Assembly: GCF_041820985.1 (NCBI RefSeq)
Contig: NZ_JBGUAU010000018.1
Coordinates: 56,151 to 120,150 of the forward strand
DNA: 64,000 nucleotides
Direction: 5' to 3'
From: Evansella sp041820985
Lineage (GTDB): Bacteria > Bacillota > Bacilli > Bacillales > Salisediminibacteriaceae
The notes under the pieces are model-generated. The model searched no databases, was not told the DNA's origin, and was given only the letters and a program-made list of their open reading frames with translations. The number at the start of each line of letters is the position of its first letter. The stretch's first letter is position 1. The position numbers and the translations under genes are program-made. Below, in pieces: positions 33,941 to 42,098 of the stretch.

Positions 33941-34852
33941 CTATTTTATTTTGTTCTCTAGGACTTTTCTTTTTTCAAAACCAATTAATAACAAACCTGA
34001 CATGATGATGATTGCTCCTAAAATTTGTGCAAACATAATTGGTTCATTGAAGAACATTGCACCTGCTATAGCTGCTGCAGCAGGAACTACATAACGGTAA
34101 AAGTTAGCCTTCGTTGCACCCACTTTATTCATCGAAAAGTTCCAAACAATAAAAGCCACTAAAGTACAAAGGATAACATTATAAAAAATGGCAATCCAAA
34201 TAGGGAATGAAAGATTTGACCAAGCAACATCACTCCAACCATTAAACGTAAAAGGAAACAAAAATGCTGTTCCAAAAAAAATAAACCATGTAGTTACTTT
34301 TAGTGCTGAATATTTTTTCATTAACGGCATGCAAGCTAAATTATATATTGCTCCTATAAGGCTTATAGACAATGCTAACATATTTCCAAGCATATATTGA
34401 GAGGATAAATCAACCCCCTCATCACCGCCTGTAATGATAAGAGCTACACCTACAAATGCTATTGCTCCTCCTACAACTACTTTTCTCGTTAACTTTTCTT
34501 TTGTGAACAGTGGTGCAAACAAGGCTGCAAAAATAGGCCATGGAGCAACATTTAATAAAGAGGCATTCGCTAAAGTCGTGTATTTAATAGAATACATAAC
34601 TAATAATTCTAGTATTGTTACTCCAAAAAATCCGATAACTGCAAATTTTAAGATATCACGTTTTTCCACCATTATGCTTCCTTCTAACTTATAGAGCAGC
34701 ATAAATAAAAGAGGAATCGCAAGTCCAAACCGCAAAAACACAAAAACTTCAGCTGTAAAAACTTCCATTGCCCATCGAGAAATACCAAAATTAGCTCCCC
34801 AGATGATGGAAACTAGTATTAGACCTAAATAGTAAGGATAATTCGATTTCAT
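33941..34852 (-). CDS. EamA-family drug/metabolite transporter
   Basis: 303 aa, ten helices in two EamA repeats (about 8-140 and 155-292). It is basic at the C-terminus (EKRKVLENKIK). The family includes metabolite exporters and uptake proteins; no substrate can be read. The start is ATG 34852 with AGAGG upstream; a longer frame to 34894 lacks a site. It is monocistronic between plsY and the GGDEF-EAL gene, all on the minus strand. Confidence 0.85.
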   Translation of the reverse strand: MKSNYPYYLGLILVSIIWGANFGISRWAMEVFTAEVFVFLRFGLAIPLLFMLLYKLEGSIMVEKRDILKFAVIGFFGVTILELLVMYSIKYTTLANASLLNVAPWPIFAALFAPLFTKEKLTRKVVVGGAIAFVGVALIITGGDEGVDLSSQYMLGNMLALSISLIGAIYNLACMPLMKKYSALKVTTWFIFFGTAFLFPFTFNGWSDVAWSNLSFPIWIAIFYNVILCTLVAFIVWNFSMNKVGATKANFYRYVVPAAAAIAGAMFFNEPIMFAQILGAIIIMSGLLLIGFEKRKVLENKIK

Positions 34853-35065
34853 AATGGATACCTCTGTTTCGTAAAATCGCCACTTTACTAACATACTTCA
34901 ACTATTTCAGAAGTACAACGTTTTTTTATCGTTTAAGTGCGAAGACACCCTCTTCAAACTTTGTGCAGGGCAAAGCTAAAAATTAGGAGAGGATGTATCT
35001 ATACATAAAACCCAAAAGATTGTAAATAATACTTCACCAAAATCTAGGAAAAGACAAACGACGAT

Positions 35066-37282
35066 TTATAGGAATTTCCAGTTTTGTTTTGTTATATAAA
35101 ACCTGTAAAACTCATCAGCAGGTATTGGAGGACTAAATAAGAAACCTTGACCTTCTATACAACGCGTTCCTAAAAATTGAAGCTGTTCCTTCGTTTCAAT
35201 TCCCTCAACAATAATGTCTAAATTTAAGTTAGTAGCTAATGCAAAAATCGATTCTACTATGGCTGCATCTTTAGTATTATTGGCAATTTCTGAGATAAAG
35301 GAACGATCTATTTTCAATTTATTAATAGGTAGGTATTTTAAATAGCTTAAAGATGAATATCCTGTTCCAAAATCATCTAGTGAAGTATAAACCCCTACCT
35401 GCTTTAAGCTATTTAAAACTGTAATTGTTTTTTCTTTATCAGTCATTAAGGTACTTTCGGTCATTTCTAACGTTAAATGATGAGGATCAAGCTTTGACTC
35501 CAACAAAAGCTGCATAACAGTAGTGACTAACTCTTTATTATAAAATTGCCTTGAAGATATATTCACACTTATTGTAATCGAAGATAAACCTTCTTCTCTC
35601 CAAGCAGCCAATTGCTGACATGCTTCCCGCAAGACCCAATCATCAATCGAAAAAATGAGACCTGTTTCCTCAGCAAGAGGAATAAACTGTGCCGGTGAAA
35701 TAATCCCCTTTGATGGGTGGTTCCAACGAATCAGTGCCTCCACTCCTGTTATTTCTAATGTCTGTATATTTATTTTAGGCTGATAATAAAGTATAAATTG
35801 ATTTTCTTTGATTGCAATTTCTAATTCCTTATGAAGTTGTTTTTTTGAAAGAGTCTTTTCGTATAAGTCCGTTGTATATAATTGAAAGTTATTTTTCCCT
35901 TCGTTTTTTGCGCTGTACATCGCCAAATCTGCCTGTTTCAATAATTCATCTGGATTTTTCCCATGTGTTGGGTAAAGACTTATCCCAATGCTTGCGGTAA
36001 TTTGAAATTGTAGTTTCTCAATTTGAAATGAATGCGAGAAAATTTGTAAAAGTGCTTGAGCAATTTGTTCCACATCGTTTTCATTCTCTAACTCACTATA
36101 AATAAAAGCAAACTCATCCCCTGAAACACGAGATATAAAACATTGATTTGGATAAAAAGCTTTTAATTTACCTGCTATTACATGGAGTAATAAATCACCA
36201 TAGTAATGCCCCATTACATCATTTATATCTTTAAAATTATCTAAATCTAGGAATAAAATGGCAAGTTTCCCCTTATTCCTCTTTGCTTTTTCTATGTTTA
36301 AGCAAAGTTGTTCCATGAAGACTCTTCGATTTGGTAATTGTGTTAATGGATCATTATCAGCTAAATATTTTATTGTTTCTTCTGCTTCTTTCCTAGCAGT
36401 TATATCTAGTAATGTTCCTTGATAATGAGTGATATTACCCGATTTATCTCTAAGAATGATGGTCCGGTCATCAATCCATTTAACAGACCCGTCCTTTGTA
36501 ATTATACGGTATTCTTGACTAAAACTATCAATTCCATTACTAGAATAATACATAACTTCTTCTTCTACACGTTTCATATCATTTGGATAAATAATGGATG
36601 CAAATAGAATTTTTCCTGCTATAAAATCATGGGGCTTATAACCAAAGATAGAAACATTATTCGTAACATACTCTAAAGGCCACCCTTCTGTGGCCTTCCA
36701 TCTCATTAGAACAACTGGACTATTTTCTACTACTGTATTTGATAAATATAAAATATCTTCGGTTTGCTTTTTTGTAATAATTAAGGCAGCCAGTTTAGAG
36801 TACATTTCCATAATTTCTAACTCTGATTTGGTGGGCTTCCTTTTTTCATCACAATAAAAAGCTATTGTACCTAACAATTCATTCGTAGAGGAAAGAAGAG
36901 GCATGGACCAGCATGCCTGAATAGCATATTTATTAACTAAATAACTATAATTTTCCCATAGTGAATGTACAGATGCATCCTCTACAACCACGGTTTTTTT
37001 TAAAAATGCTGCAGTACCACAACAACCTGCATTAGCACCTATTTTAAACCCGTCTAGTTCTTTTAAATATTCCACTTGGAGCTTAGGGCCTATTCCATTC
37101 ACTAGTCTTTCTTTATTTTCATCTACTAGAAAGATAGAGGATTTACTATTTGGTAATACATAATCAATAGTATGTATTAACTCTCGAAGAACTTTCTCTA
37201 GTGGTAAGTTATCCATAGAGATCATCTCAATAATTTTACTTTGAACTTTAAAAATGGAAAAGAGATTTGATTGGTTCTCCAT
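35066..37282 (-). CDS. c-di-GMP turnover protein, GAF-PAS-GGDEF-EAL
   Basis: 738 aa, soluble. GAF at about 10-170 (with GANAGCCGTAAFLKKTVVVED), PAS/PAC at 178-300 (FSQEYRIITKDGSVKWIDDRT), GGDEF at 305-465, EAL at 480-730. The GGDEF signature reads SGDEF, a change at the first Gly that some active cyclases tolerate. The EAL part has all key residues: EALIRW, NISSRQF, EMTES, DDFGTGYSSL and EGIE. So phosphodiesterase activity is likely and cyclase activity uncertain. Start ATG 37282 after AGGGGG. Confidence 0.92.
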   Translation of the reverse strand: MENQSNLFSIFKVQSKIIEMISMDNLPLEKVLRELIHTIDYVLPNSKSSIFLVDENKERLVNGIGPKLQVEYLKELDGFKIGANAGCCGTAAFLKKTVVVEDASVHSLWENYSYLVNKYAIQACWSMPLLSSTNELLGTIAFYCDEKRKPTKSELEIMEMYSKLAALIITKKQTEDILYLSNTVVENSPVVLMRWKATEGWPLEYVTNNVSIFGYKPHDFIAGKILFASIIYPNDMKRVEEEVMYYSSNGIDSFSQEYRIITKDGSVKWIDDRTIILRDKSGNITHYQGTLLDITARKEAEETIKYLADNDPLTQLPNRRVFMEQLCLNIEKAKRNKGKLAILFLDLDNFKDINDVMGHYYGDLLLHVIAGKLKAFYPNQCFISRVSGDEFAFIYSELENENDVEQIAQALLQIFSHSFQIEKLQFQITASIGISLYPTHGKNPDELLKQADLAMYSAKNEGKNNFQLYTTDLYEKTLSKKQLHKELEIAIKENQFILYYQPKINIQTLEITGVEALIRWNHPSKGIISPAQFIPLAEETGLIFSIDDWVLREACQQLAAWREEGLSSITISVNISSRQFYNKELVTTVMQLLLESKLDPHHLTLEMTESTLMTDKEKTITVLNSLKQVGVYTSLDDFGTGYSSLSYLKYLPINKLKIDRSFISEIANNTKDAAIVESIFALATNLNLDIIVEGIETKEQLQFLGTRCIEGQGFLFSPPIPADEFYRFYITKQNWKFL

Positions 37283-37439
37283 ATTGGCCCCCTGATTTCA
37301 CACTGTCTTTTAACCCTTTTTTTAACCTTGTTACTCTTTCTACATTTTCTCTTAAAAAACCTTTGCATTCAACATTTTTTTCACTTTGATTTTCTCCGAA
37401 ACAACAGAAACACACTATAGATAAACAGATTAAGCTTCC

Positions 37440-37486
37440 GTAAAACCAACATATCACAAATATCAACATTGTTCTTTAACATAGCC
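37440..37486. repeat. Family A repeat, right end only
   Basis: AATATCAACATTGTTCTTTAACATAGCC ends at 37486, at the stop codon of the neighbouring membrane protein gene; a second TTCCGTAAAACCAACAT precedes it. No left end is seen. Confidence 0.5.
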
Positions 37487-38856
37487 TATAATAAAAAGTA
37501 AGCAAGGAATGTTCCGATTGTGCCAAACACAAGTGTAAACGGCATATTCTTTCCTGTAATTCTATATGGATTTTGCCCAGTATTCATGGAAGTCATTGTT
37601 ACTGTGACCCCATATGTTGCAACACTAGCCGTAGAAAGTGCTCCAATTATTAATGCAATCCCAATACCAAGTGGGTTCATTACTTCATACAAAGGAGTAA
37701 CAATTTCTATTAATATTCCAATGGTGGCTATAGGATGAATACCTAACAGACTGAAGAAAAGATACGTAAATTGAATAACAAATAACATGAACAGAGGGTA
37801 TTTTGTTGCTGCCATAAAAGGACTCTGTAATGTTTCTAACAAAGGCGAAGCACTTAAGCTATTTGAGAAGAAAGCTAAAGAAACAAACAGAACGAAAAAG
37901 TTTTGCATAGCATTGGTGCGTATTTTCCACGTTTTCCAACCAATAGCGAGAAAACTTCGCCAGCGCTTCATAACAAAAGCCCAAATGCATGCAAAAGGAA
38001 AGATAACTAGCGTAACGGATAAAATAAAGTTTAACCCAATACCATTGCTTAAAATAACGACAATGGTAAGGAAAACAGCAAGCGCTACAAATAATAGAAA
38101 AATATTTTTCAATATTTCTTTCATAGAAAGTGTCTTAACAGCCATATTAGATGGTGTCTCATAAGGTATGGACTTGTACTTATACCTTCCCCACGTCGTG
38201 TCCAATACAATCATGATCGTAGTAAATAAAACTAGCCATGGTAAGAACGTTAAGTAACTAACTCCAGTAGCGTCAACAGTTATTGCAACGAGAACCTCCA
38301 TTGGACTCCAAACAAGAGCCATACTAAAGGCTCGAAGCGTTGTTTGAGCAATGTATGTATCTCTTAAGTTCTTAGTATAATTTGTTAAACTTCTCAGTAA
38401 AACACCTTGTGATAAATTGATTGCAGACAAGCTAATAAAGGAAATCAATGTGAAGGAAGTTAGTGTAGAACGCACATACAGCTTCCCTAGGTTAGATACA
38501 TTCATTTTCATCAAATCATTAATCCGACGGTCAAATCTCCCAGCTCTAACCACACTATTCATCCATGGTAATACAGCTAATAAAGCAAGTAGACCTAAAT
38601 TACCAGTTATAAATCGAAAAGTTTCATAAAATGGAAGACCACTTTGTAAGAATAAAATAAGTCCTACCAATAAAAAAATAGAGCCTAAGGTTTTAAATAA
38701 TAAGGTGGCTCCAAGAAATGAAAGGATGAGTATTGGAATGGTGATGATCCCATTTATGTATATAAAGACTTCACTGCCTATGAATATATTAATGATAGTT
38801 AGTAACAGGATAAAAGCGTATATTATATACAAATACCTGTTTAGCAAGTTAGTCAT
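37486..38856 (-). CDS. Multi-pass membrane protein, ion-transporter-like, unknown substrate
   Basis: 456 aa with about 12 hydrophobic segments and short loops. Conserved-looking parts are ALVWSPMEVLVAITVDATG (about residues 180-198) and LLGIHPIATIGILIEIVTPL (about 365-384), which remind of the NhaD/ArsB/CitM ion-transporter fold, but no signature settles it. The start is ATG 38856 with GGAAGAA upstream. Its stop TAG overlaps the end of a repeat element. No partner gene adjacent. Confidence 0.65.
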   Translation of the reverse strand: MTNLLNRYLYIIYAFILLLTIINIFIGSEVFIYINGIITIPILILSFLGATLLFKTLGSIFLLVGLILFLQSGLPFYETFRFITGNLGLLALLAVLPWMNSVVRAGRFDRRINDLMKMNVSNLGKLYVRSTLTSFTLISFISLSAINLSQGVLLRSLTNYTKNLRDTYIAQTTLRAFSMALVWSPMEVLVAITVDATGVSYLTFLPWLVLFTTIMIVLDTTWGRYKYKSIPYETPSNMAVKTLSMKEILKNIFLLFVALAVFLTIVVILSNGIGLNFILSVTLVIFPFACIWAFVMKRWRSFLAIGWKTWKIRTNAMQNFFVLFVSLAFFSNSLSASPLLETLQSPFMAATKYPLFMLFVIQFTYLFFSLLGIHPIATIGILIEIVTPLYEVMNPLGIGIALIIGALSTASVATYGVTVTMTSMNTGQNPYRITGKNMPFTLVFGTIGTFLAYFLL

Positions 38857-38956
38857 GTCGCATTCTTCCTTTTTACAATAGTAATCACTGCGATGGGTCT
38901 AGCTTATTGTAACATATTGCTGTTTTTTGATTCATGAACTATTTGTAAACATTATA

Positions 38957-39520
38957 CTAGTAAATTACAAATTCATAAAAGATAAGTAGCAACCTCAAGA
39001 ACATAATTATAATCAATCCTACAGAAATAATAAAAAGAACGGAAGTAAACTTCTCCAATAATTCAAACATGAGCATTCGAAGCTGAAATTTACCATTTTC
39101 TCCTGTTAATCTTTGCAAAAAGGTTTCTCTTGGCAAGTGTAATTCTCTTTTTAATTTCTCGTAATCTCTTTCAATCAGATAACAAAATTCTTCATAAGAA
39201 GTATCATTTTTTTTATTATGATAGAAAAAGTTATTTCTAAAACTCTTATATGCCTGTAAGCAAGTTGGATTAAATAACTCATAATACTTATCAGCAAGGG
39301 TATTAACTAGTCTTATAACTTTAATCCCTGTTTCATGACTTAGCTCTTTATAAAGGTAAGGCTCTATCTCTTTATAGATAGGCAAATAAACATTGTATAA
39401 CATATTGTTAGCGACCATCTTTTTATTTTTCCTAGACAGTAGTGTTTTCCCAGTAAAAAAAAGAATTGCTGCAGGAATAATGATAATAATAATTTCCTTA
39501 TAGGTAAGAACGAAATTCAT
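38957..39520 (-). CDS. Membrane protein with cytoplasmic middle domain, unknown function
   Basis: 187 aa. An N-terminal helix (about 8-26, KEIIIIIIPAAILFFTG), a polar, largely helical domain of about 125 residues, and a C-terminal helix (about 155-182, TSVLFIISVGLIIIMFLRLLLIF). Basic residues after the first helix place the middle part in the cytoplasm. No family recognised. The start may be ATG 39520 or GTG 39532. Confidence 0.6.
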   Translation of the reverse strand: MNFVLTYKEIIIIIIPAAILFFTGKTLLSRKNKKMVANNMLYNVYLPIYKEIEPYLYKELSHETGIKVIRLVNTLADKYYELFNPTCLQAYKSFRNNFFYHNKKNDTSYEEFCYLIERDYEKLKRELHLPRETFLQRLTGENGKFQLRMLMFELLEKFTSVLFIISVGLIIIMFLRLLLIFYEFVIY

Positions 39521-39563
39521 AATTATATTCACCCGTCTTTCTCTCTCTTAAATGGTATAGAAA

Positions 39564-39595
39564 AAAGCCATATTCATTCTTATGAATATGGCTTT
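39564..39595 (-). terminator. Terminator after the DUF1287 gene
   Basis: AAAGCCATATTCAT and ATGAATATGGCTTT form a 14-bp perfect stem with a 4-nt loop; the minus strand continues with TTTCT. Confidence 0.9.
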
Positions 39596-39620
39596 CTTCC
39601 TAGAAATATAATATGTTTTG

Positions 39621-40316
39621 TTATTCATAATTCCATCGATAATGGCCAGCAATCGGAGTACGAAAAGAAGTTAATTTTATTTCGGCCGCATGTGGCCACG
39701 TGTTATGGATGACATATGGTGTACCGTCTCTTGCACGTTTATCAGAAATAATACCTACATGATGAAACCCATCCAGAAAAAGAACAATATCACCTGGTTG
39801 CCACTCTTGTAAGTTATCAATGTCACCTGGGATGACATCGATCGTTAGGGATTCTAGATGTCTCTCAAAAAATACGTACTGATTGGGAACTCTCCGAAAA
39901 TCAATATTGGGCTCTGGTCTCCCACCTACTCTTGGATAAAGATCTGTATTATTTGCAATATCGTCATCCATAAGATCCTTAAGGTATACATCAATTGCCA
40001 TCAACGCTCTCCATATTACATCCGTACAAACTCCTTCATCATCAGGTGGATATCCCCCTGCATAATAAGCACTATGATAGGTTGTTTTCTGCTCCACTTC
40101 TTTCCGTGCTTTACGCACCATCTCGATTGGATCAGAAATACCATTATTATTTGAATCGACAGTTGAATATGTATCAGGAACGTCTACCTTTTTCATAAAT
40201 GGATTGCTTATTTTTATACCTACAAAGTCTAATAAAATACCATTATTATATATCGGAGCATAGAGAATAAGACAAACGACTAGAAAGAAGAATATGGTTT
40301 TTTTTCTAATTTTCAT
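39621..40316 (-). CDS. DUF1287 (YijF-like) secreted protein with NlpC/P60-like core and EF-hand-like loop
   Basis: 231 aa. An N-terminal signal or anchor (about 4-22, KKTIFFFLVVCLILYAP). DSNNNGISDPIE near residues 55-66 looks like a calcium-binding EF-hand loop. The core has GVCTDVIWRAL (probable catalytic Cys), LQEWQPGDIVLFLDGFHHVGIISD (His) and TPYVIHNTWPHA (second His), as in cysteine peptidase/amidase-like folds. Start ATG 40316 after GAGGTG. It probably acts at the cell surface; substrate unknown. Confidence 0.85.
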   Translation of the reverse strand: MKIRKKTIFFFLVVCLILYAPIYNNGILLDFVGIKISNPFMKKVDVPDTYSTVDSNNNGISDPIEMVRKARKEVEQKTTYHSAYYAGGYPPDDEGVCTDVIWRALMAIDVYLKDLMDDDIANNTDLYPRVGGRPEPNIDFRRVPNQYVFFERHLESLTIDVIPGDIDNLQEWQPGDIVLFLDGFHHVGIISDKRARDGTPYVIHNTWPHAAEIKLTSFRTPIAGHYRWNYE

Positions 40317-40436
40317 TTCACACCTCATTAGAAATACTATTTTTTATTACATAATATATAAGACGAAGTACTCCATAATATTGTTTCAAAGAATCATTAA
40401 CTATTTCCAGACCCTATCTTTTCTGAGAAAAGAACA

Positions 40437-40477
40437 GGGTTTGTCAAAGGAACAACGAACTTTGACAAACCCTTTTT
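40437..40477. terminator. Strong hairpin downstream of the Cys-pair small gene
   Basis: GGGTTTGTCAAAG and CTTTGACAAACCC form a 13-bp perfect stem. The best T run (TTTTT) is on the plus strand, the minus side has TGTTCTTTT. It is 40 bp after the stop of the minus-strand 38-aa gene, so it probably ends that operon. Confidence 0.7.
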
Positions 40478-40518
40478 GGAATTTTCACTTACTCAATTAC
40501 TACAATGTTTTTGCTTGT

Positions 40519-40635
40519 TTAATCTGTGTTTTCACAACACTCTTTAGAATCTCTCATACTATCTTCTTCCTCTACTATCTCGATTACACAGCAATCTTTC
40601 TCTTTAGAAATAAGATTCTTAATAAACTCAAACAC
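40519..40635 (-). CDS. Very small Cys-pair protein (38 aa), second gene of an ArsR-type operon
   Basis: Frame of 39 codons starting GTG 40635 with AGGAGGTG 5 nt upstream. The protein starts FEFIKNLISKEKDCCV, is acidic in the middle (EIVEEED) and ends SKECCENTD. Two Cys-Cys pairs (residues 15-16 and 33-34) suggest binding of a soft metal or metalloid. An ATCAA-N6-TTGAT operator lies 34 bp upstream. No known family recognised. The strong ribosome site, operator and terminator argue it is real. Confidence 0.65.
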   Translation of the reverse strand: MFEFIKNLISKEKDCCVIEIVEEEDSMRDSKECCENTD

Positions 40636-40668
40636 CTCAACACCTCCTGATTTTTTTCAATTCATTAC

Positions 40669-40684
40669 ATCAATTATTTTTGAT
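40669..40684. promoter_or_regulatory. ATCAA-N6-TTGAT operator before the 38-aa gene
   Basis: ATCAATTATTTTTGAT, between the two small genes, at the same place as the operator between arsR and its permease gene. Confidence 0.65.
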
Positions 40685-40707
40685 TTATTAGTCAAACCAA
40701 AAGAATT

Positions 40708-40890
40708 TTACAACTGACAACACACTTGGTGTTTTTGTTTTCTTTTAAGGTTTAATAACGGTAATTTTGAAAGTACACCAGATGTAGAGAGGGATTGTTT
40801 CATAGCGTTTGCTTCTCGATATATTTTTTCCACTTCATTTTGTCTGTATTCAGCCTCCGCTTTCAAAACTAAATAATTTGAATTCATCAT
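40708..40890 (-). CDS. Small protein with C-terminal Cys-Cys (60 aa), first gene of an ArsR-type operon
   Basis: 60 aa. The N-terminal half is a predicted charged helix (YLVLKAEAEYRQNEVEKIYRE), followed by SGVLSKLPLLNLKRKQKHQ and an ending VCCQL. The start is ATG 40890, with GGGAG 8 nt upstream (an adjoining ATG at 40887 is possible). Its promoter (40970-40999) is flanked by two ATCAA-N6-TTGAT operators. It resembles no family I know; the C-terminal CC echoes that of the ArsR protein (DELCCLF). Confidence 0.6.
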   Translation of the reverse strand: MMNSNYLVLKAEAEYRQNEVEKIYREANAMKQSLSTSGVLSKLPLLNLKRKQKHQVCCQL

Positions 40891-40947
40891 CTCAAGCACT
40901 CCCTATTGTATTTTTTTATCAAAAAATGATTTATGTATAGTTATTAC

Positions 40948-41022
40948 ATCAACTTTTCTTGATATTTATATTATAACTCCTCACACGACGCTTTAGCAAG
41001 ATATAAATCAAAAAAAATTGAT
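40948..41022 (-). promoter_or_regulatory. Promoter flanked by two ATCAA-N6-TTGAT operators
   Basis: On the minus strand: operator ATCAAAAAAAATTGAT (41007-41022), -35 TTGCTA (40994-40999), 18-bp spacer, -10 TATAAT (40970-40975), operator ATCAACTTTTCTTGAT (40948-40963). The order and spacing copy the arsR promoter at 27.9 kb. A weaker half-match ATCAAAAAATGAT lies at 40918-40930. Confidence 0.7.
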
Positions 41023-41038
41023 TTATATTCATAAAAAA

Positions 41039-41072
41039 ATCCTCAATATGAAACTCGGTTACTATTGAGGAT
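41039..41072 (-). terminator. Terminator after the SRPBCC gene
   Basis: ATCCTCAATA and TATTGAGGAT form a 10-bp stem; the minus strand continues with a run of T (41032-41038). Confidence 0.85.
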
Positions 41073-41091
41073 CTTCCACTAGACTAATACT

Positions 41092-41556
41092 TTAATCATT
41101 AGAAGTTAATGTATCATTTCCACCAATTTTTGCTGCTATTGCTTCAGATAATTCCTTCGTTGTCTTTGGAACAATCGTCTTTAATGCTGGATTAACCATT
41201 GGTGCCATCATCCCTTTTGCTGTAATATCGAGACAACCTACCATCTTGGTTTTCGTCTCACTTAATTTCTCTGCTTGAAAGTACCCTTCTCCACTAAATT
41301 TTTCATTAATTCCGGTTAAATCAAAACGAACTTGTGAGGGCTTCGTCCATTCTTTAATATCAATTTTCATGTGTATCAACTTTTTCATAATACCGATATC
41401 ACTTTCAAACTTCCATGTTGACTGTTTTCCGTTAAGCTTTTTGTGTTCAATGTATCCTGGAACTAAAGGTGCCCATCTGTCCATATCTGAAACAAAATGC
41501 CATACTTTTTCTATTGGAACATTTAATTCAATAGTATGAATACCCTTTGGCATCAT
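41092..41556 (-). CDS. SRPBCC (CoxG/START-like) family protein
   Basis: 154 aa, helix-grip ligand-binding fold. VPIEKVWHFVSDMDRWAPLVPGY near residues 13-35 is typical of CoxG-type proteins, followed by alternating strands and a C-terminal helix. Members bind lipid-like ligands; the role here is unknown. The start is ATG 41556 (MMPKG) with GAGGTGG upstream; the next ATG is equally possible. It stands alone with its own terminator. Confidence 0.8.
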   Translation of the reverse strand: MMPKGIHTIELNVPIEKVWHFVSDMDRWAPLVPGYIEHKKLNGKQSTWKFESDIGIMKKLIHMKIDIKEWTKPSQVRFDLTGINEKFSGEGYFQAEKLSETKTKMVGCLDITAKGMMAPMVNPALKTIVPKTTKELSEAIAAKIGGNDTLTSND

Positions 41557-41727
41557 TTCCCCACCTCTCTTTGTAATTATCTTTTTAAACTTTAATTCAT
41601 GCACTTCTCCATTAGTATTCATATTCACACAAAAAAAGATAATGACCAAGCTATCAAATTTCCGCCTTTAATAAAAAGGAAACTCGTCGCACCTGTCGAA
41701 ATTAGTAGATAAAGGAGGTGATAAAAA

Positions 41728-42048
41728 ATGCCAGAAAAAGATGAACGAGTGATTGCAATGTTAATATATCTTATTAGTTTTTTCACTGCTTTTCTAGGAC
41801 CGATTATTATTTGGTTAATTAAGAAGGATGATTCCGAATTCATTGACTATCACGGAAGAGAATATTTAAATTTTTTAATTTCTATTACAGTATACGGTAT
41901 TATTAGCTTCATCCTAATCTTTGTGCTAATCGGTATTGTATTATTAATAATTTTAGGAATTGGATCCTTTATTCTTACAATTGTCGCTGCGATTAAGTCA
42001 TATGAGGGAGAAAAATATCGTATTCCTCTCATTTTCCGTATCCTCTAA
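41728..42048 (+). CDS. DUF4870 small membrane protein
   Basis: 106 aa. Pattern typical of DUF4870: a short start (PEKDERVIAMLIYLISFF), a first helix pair, the FIDYHGREYLNFLISI block near residues 37-52, and two further helices. AAAGGAGGTGATAAAAA before the ATG gives a strong ribosome site. Function of the family unknown. Confidence 0.85.
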   Translation: MPEKDERVIAMLIYLISFFTAFLGPIIIWLIKKDDSEFIDYHGREYLNFLISITVYGIISFILIFVLIGIVLLIILGIGSFILTIVAAIKSYEGEKYRIPLIFRIL

Positions 42049-42059
42049 ATACACATGAA

Positions 42060-42092
42060 AAAAAGTGCCTTAGCGAGTACAGGCACTTTTTT
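42060..42092. terminator. Bidirectional terminator between DUF4870 and TraB-type genes
   Basis: AAAAAGTGCCT pairs with AGGCACTTTTTT; T runs on both strands. Confidence 0.9.
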
Positions 42093-42098
42093 ACGTTA

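Noticed and set aside
37248..37469. 73-codon minus-strand frame upstream of the GGDEF-EAL gene
   Set aside because: Overlaps the true start of that gene, lacks a ribosome site and has unlikely Cys-rich composition.
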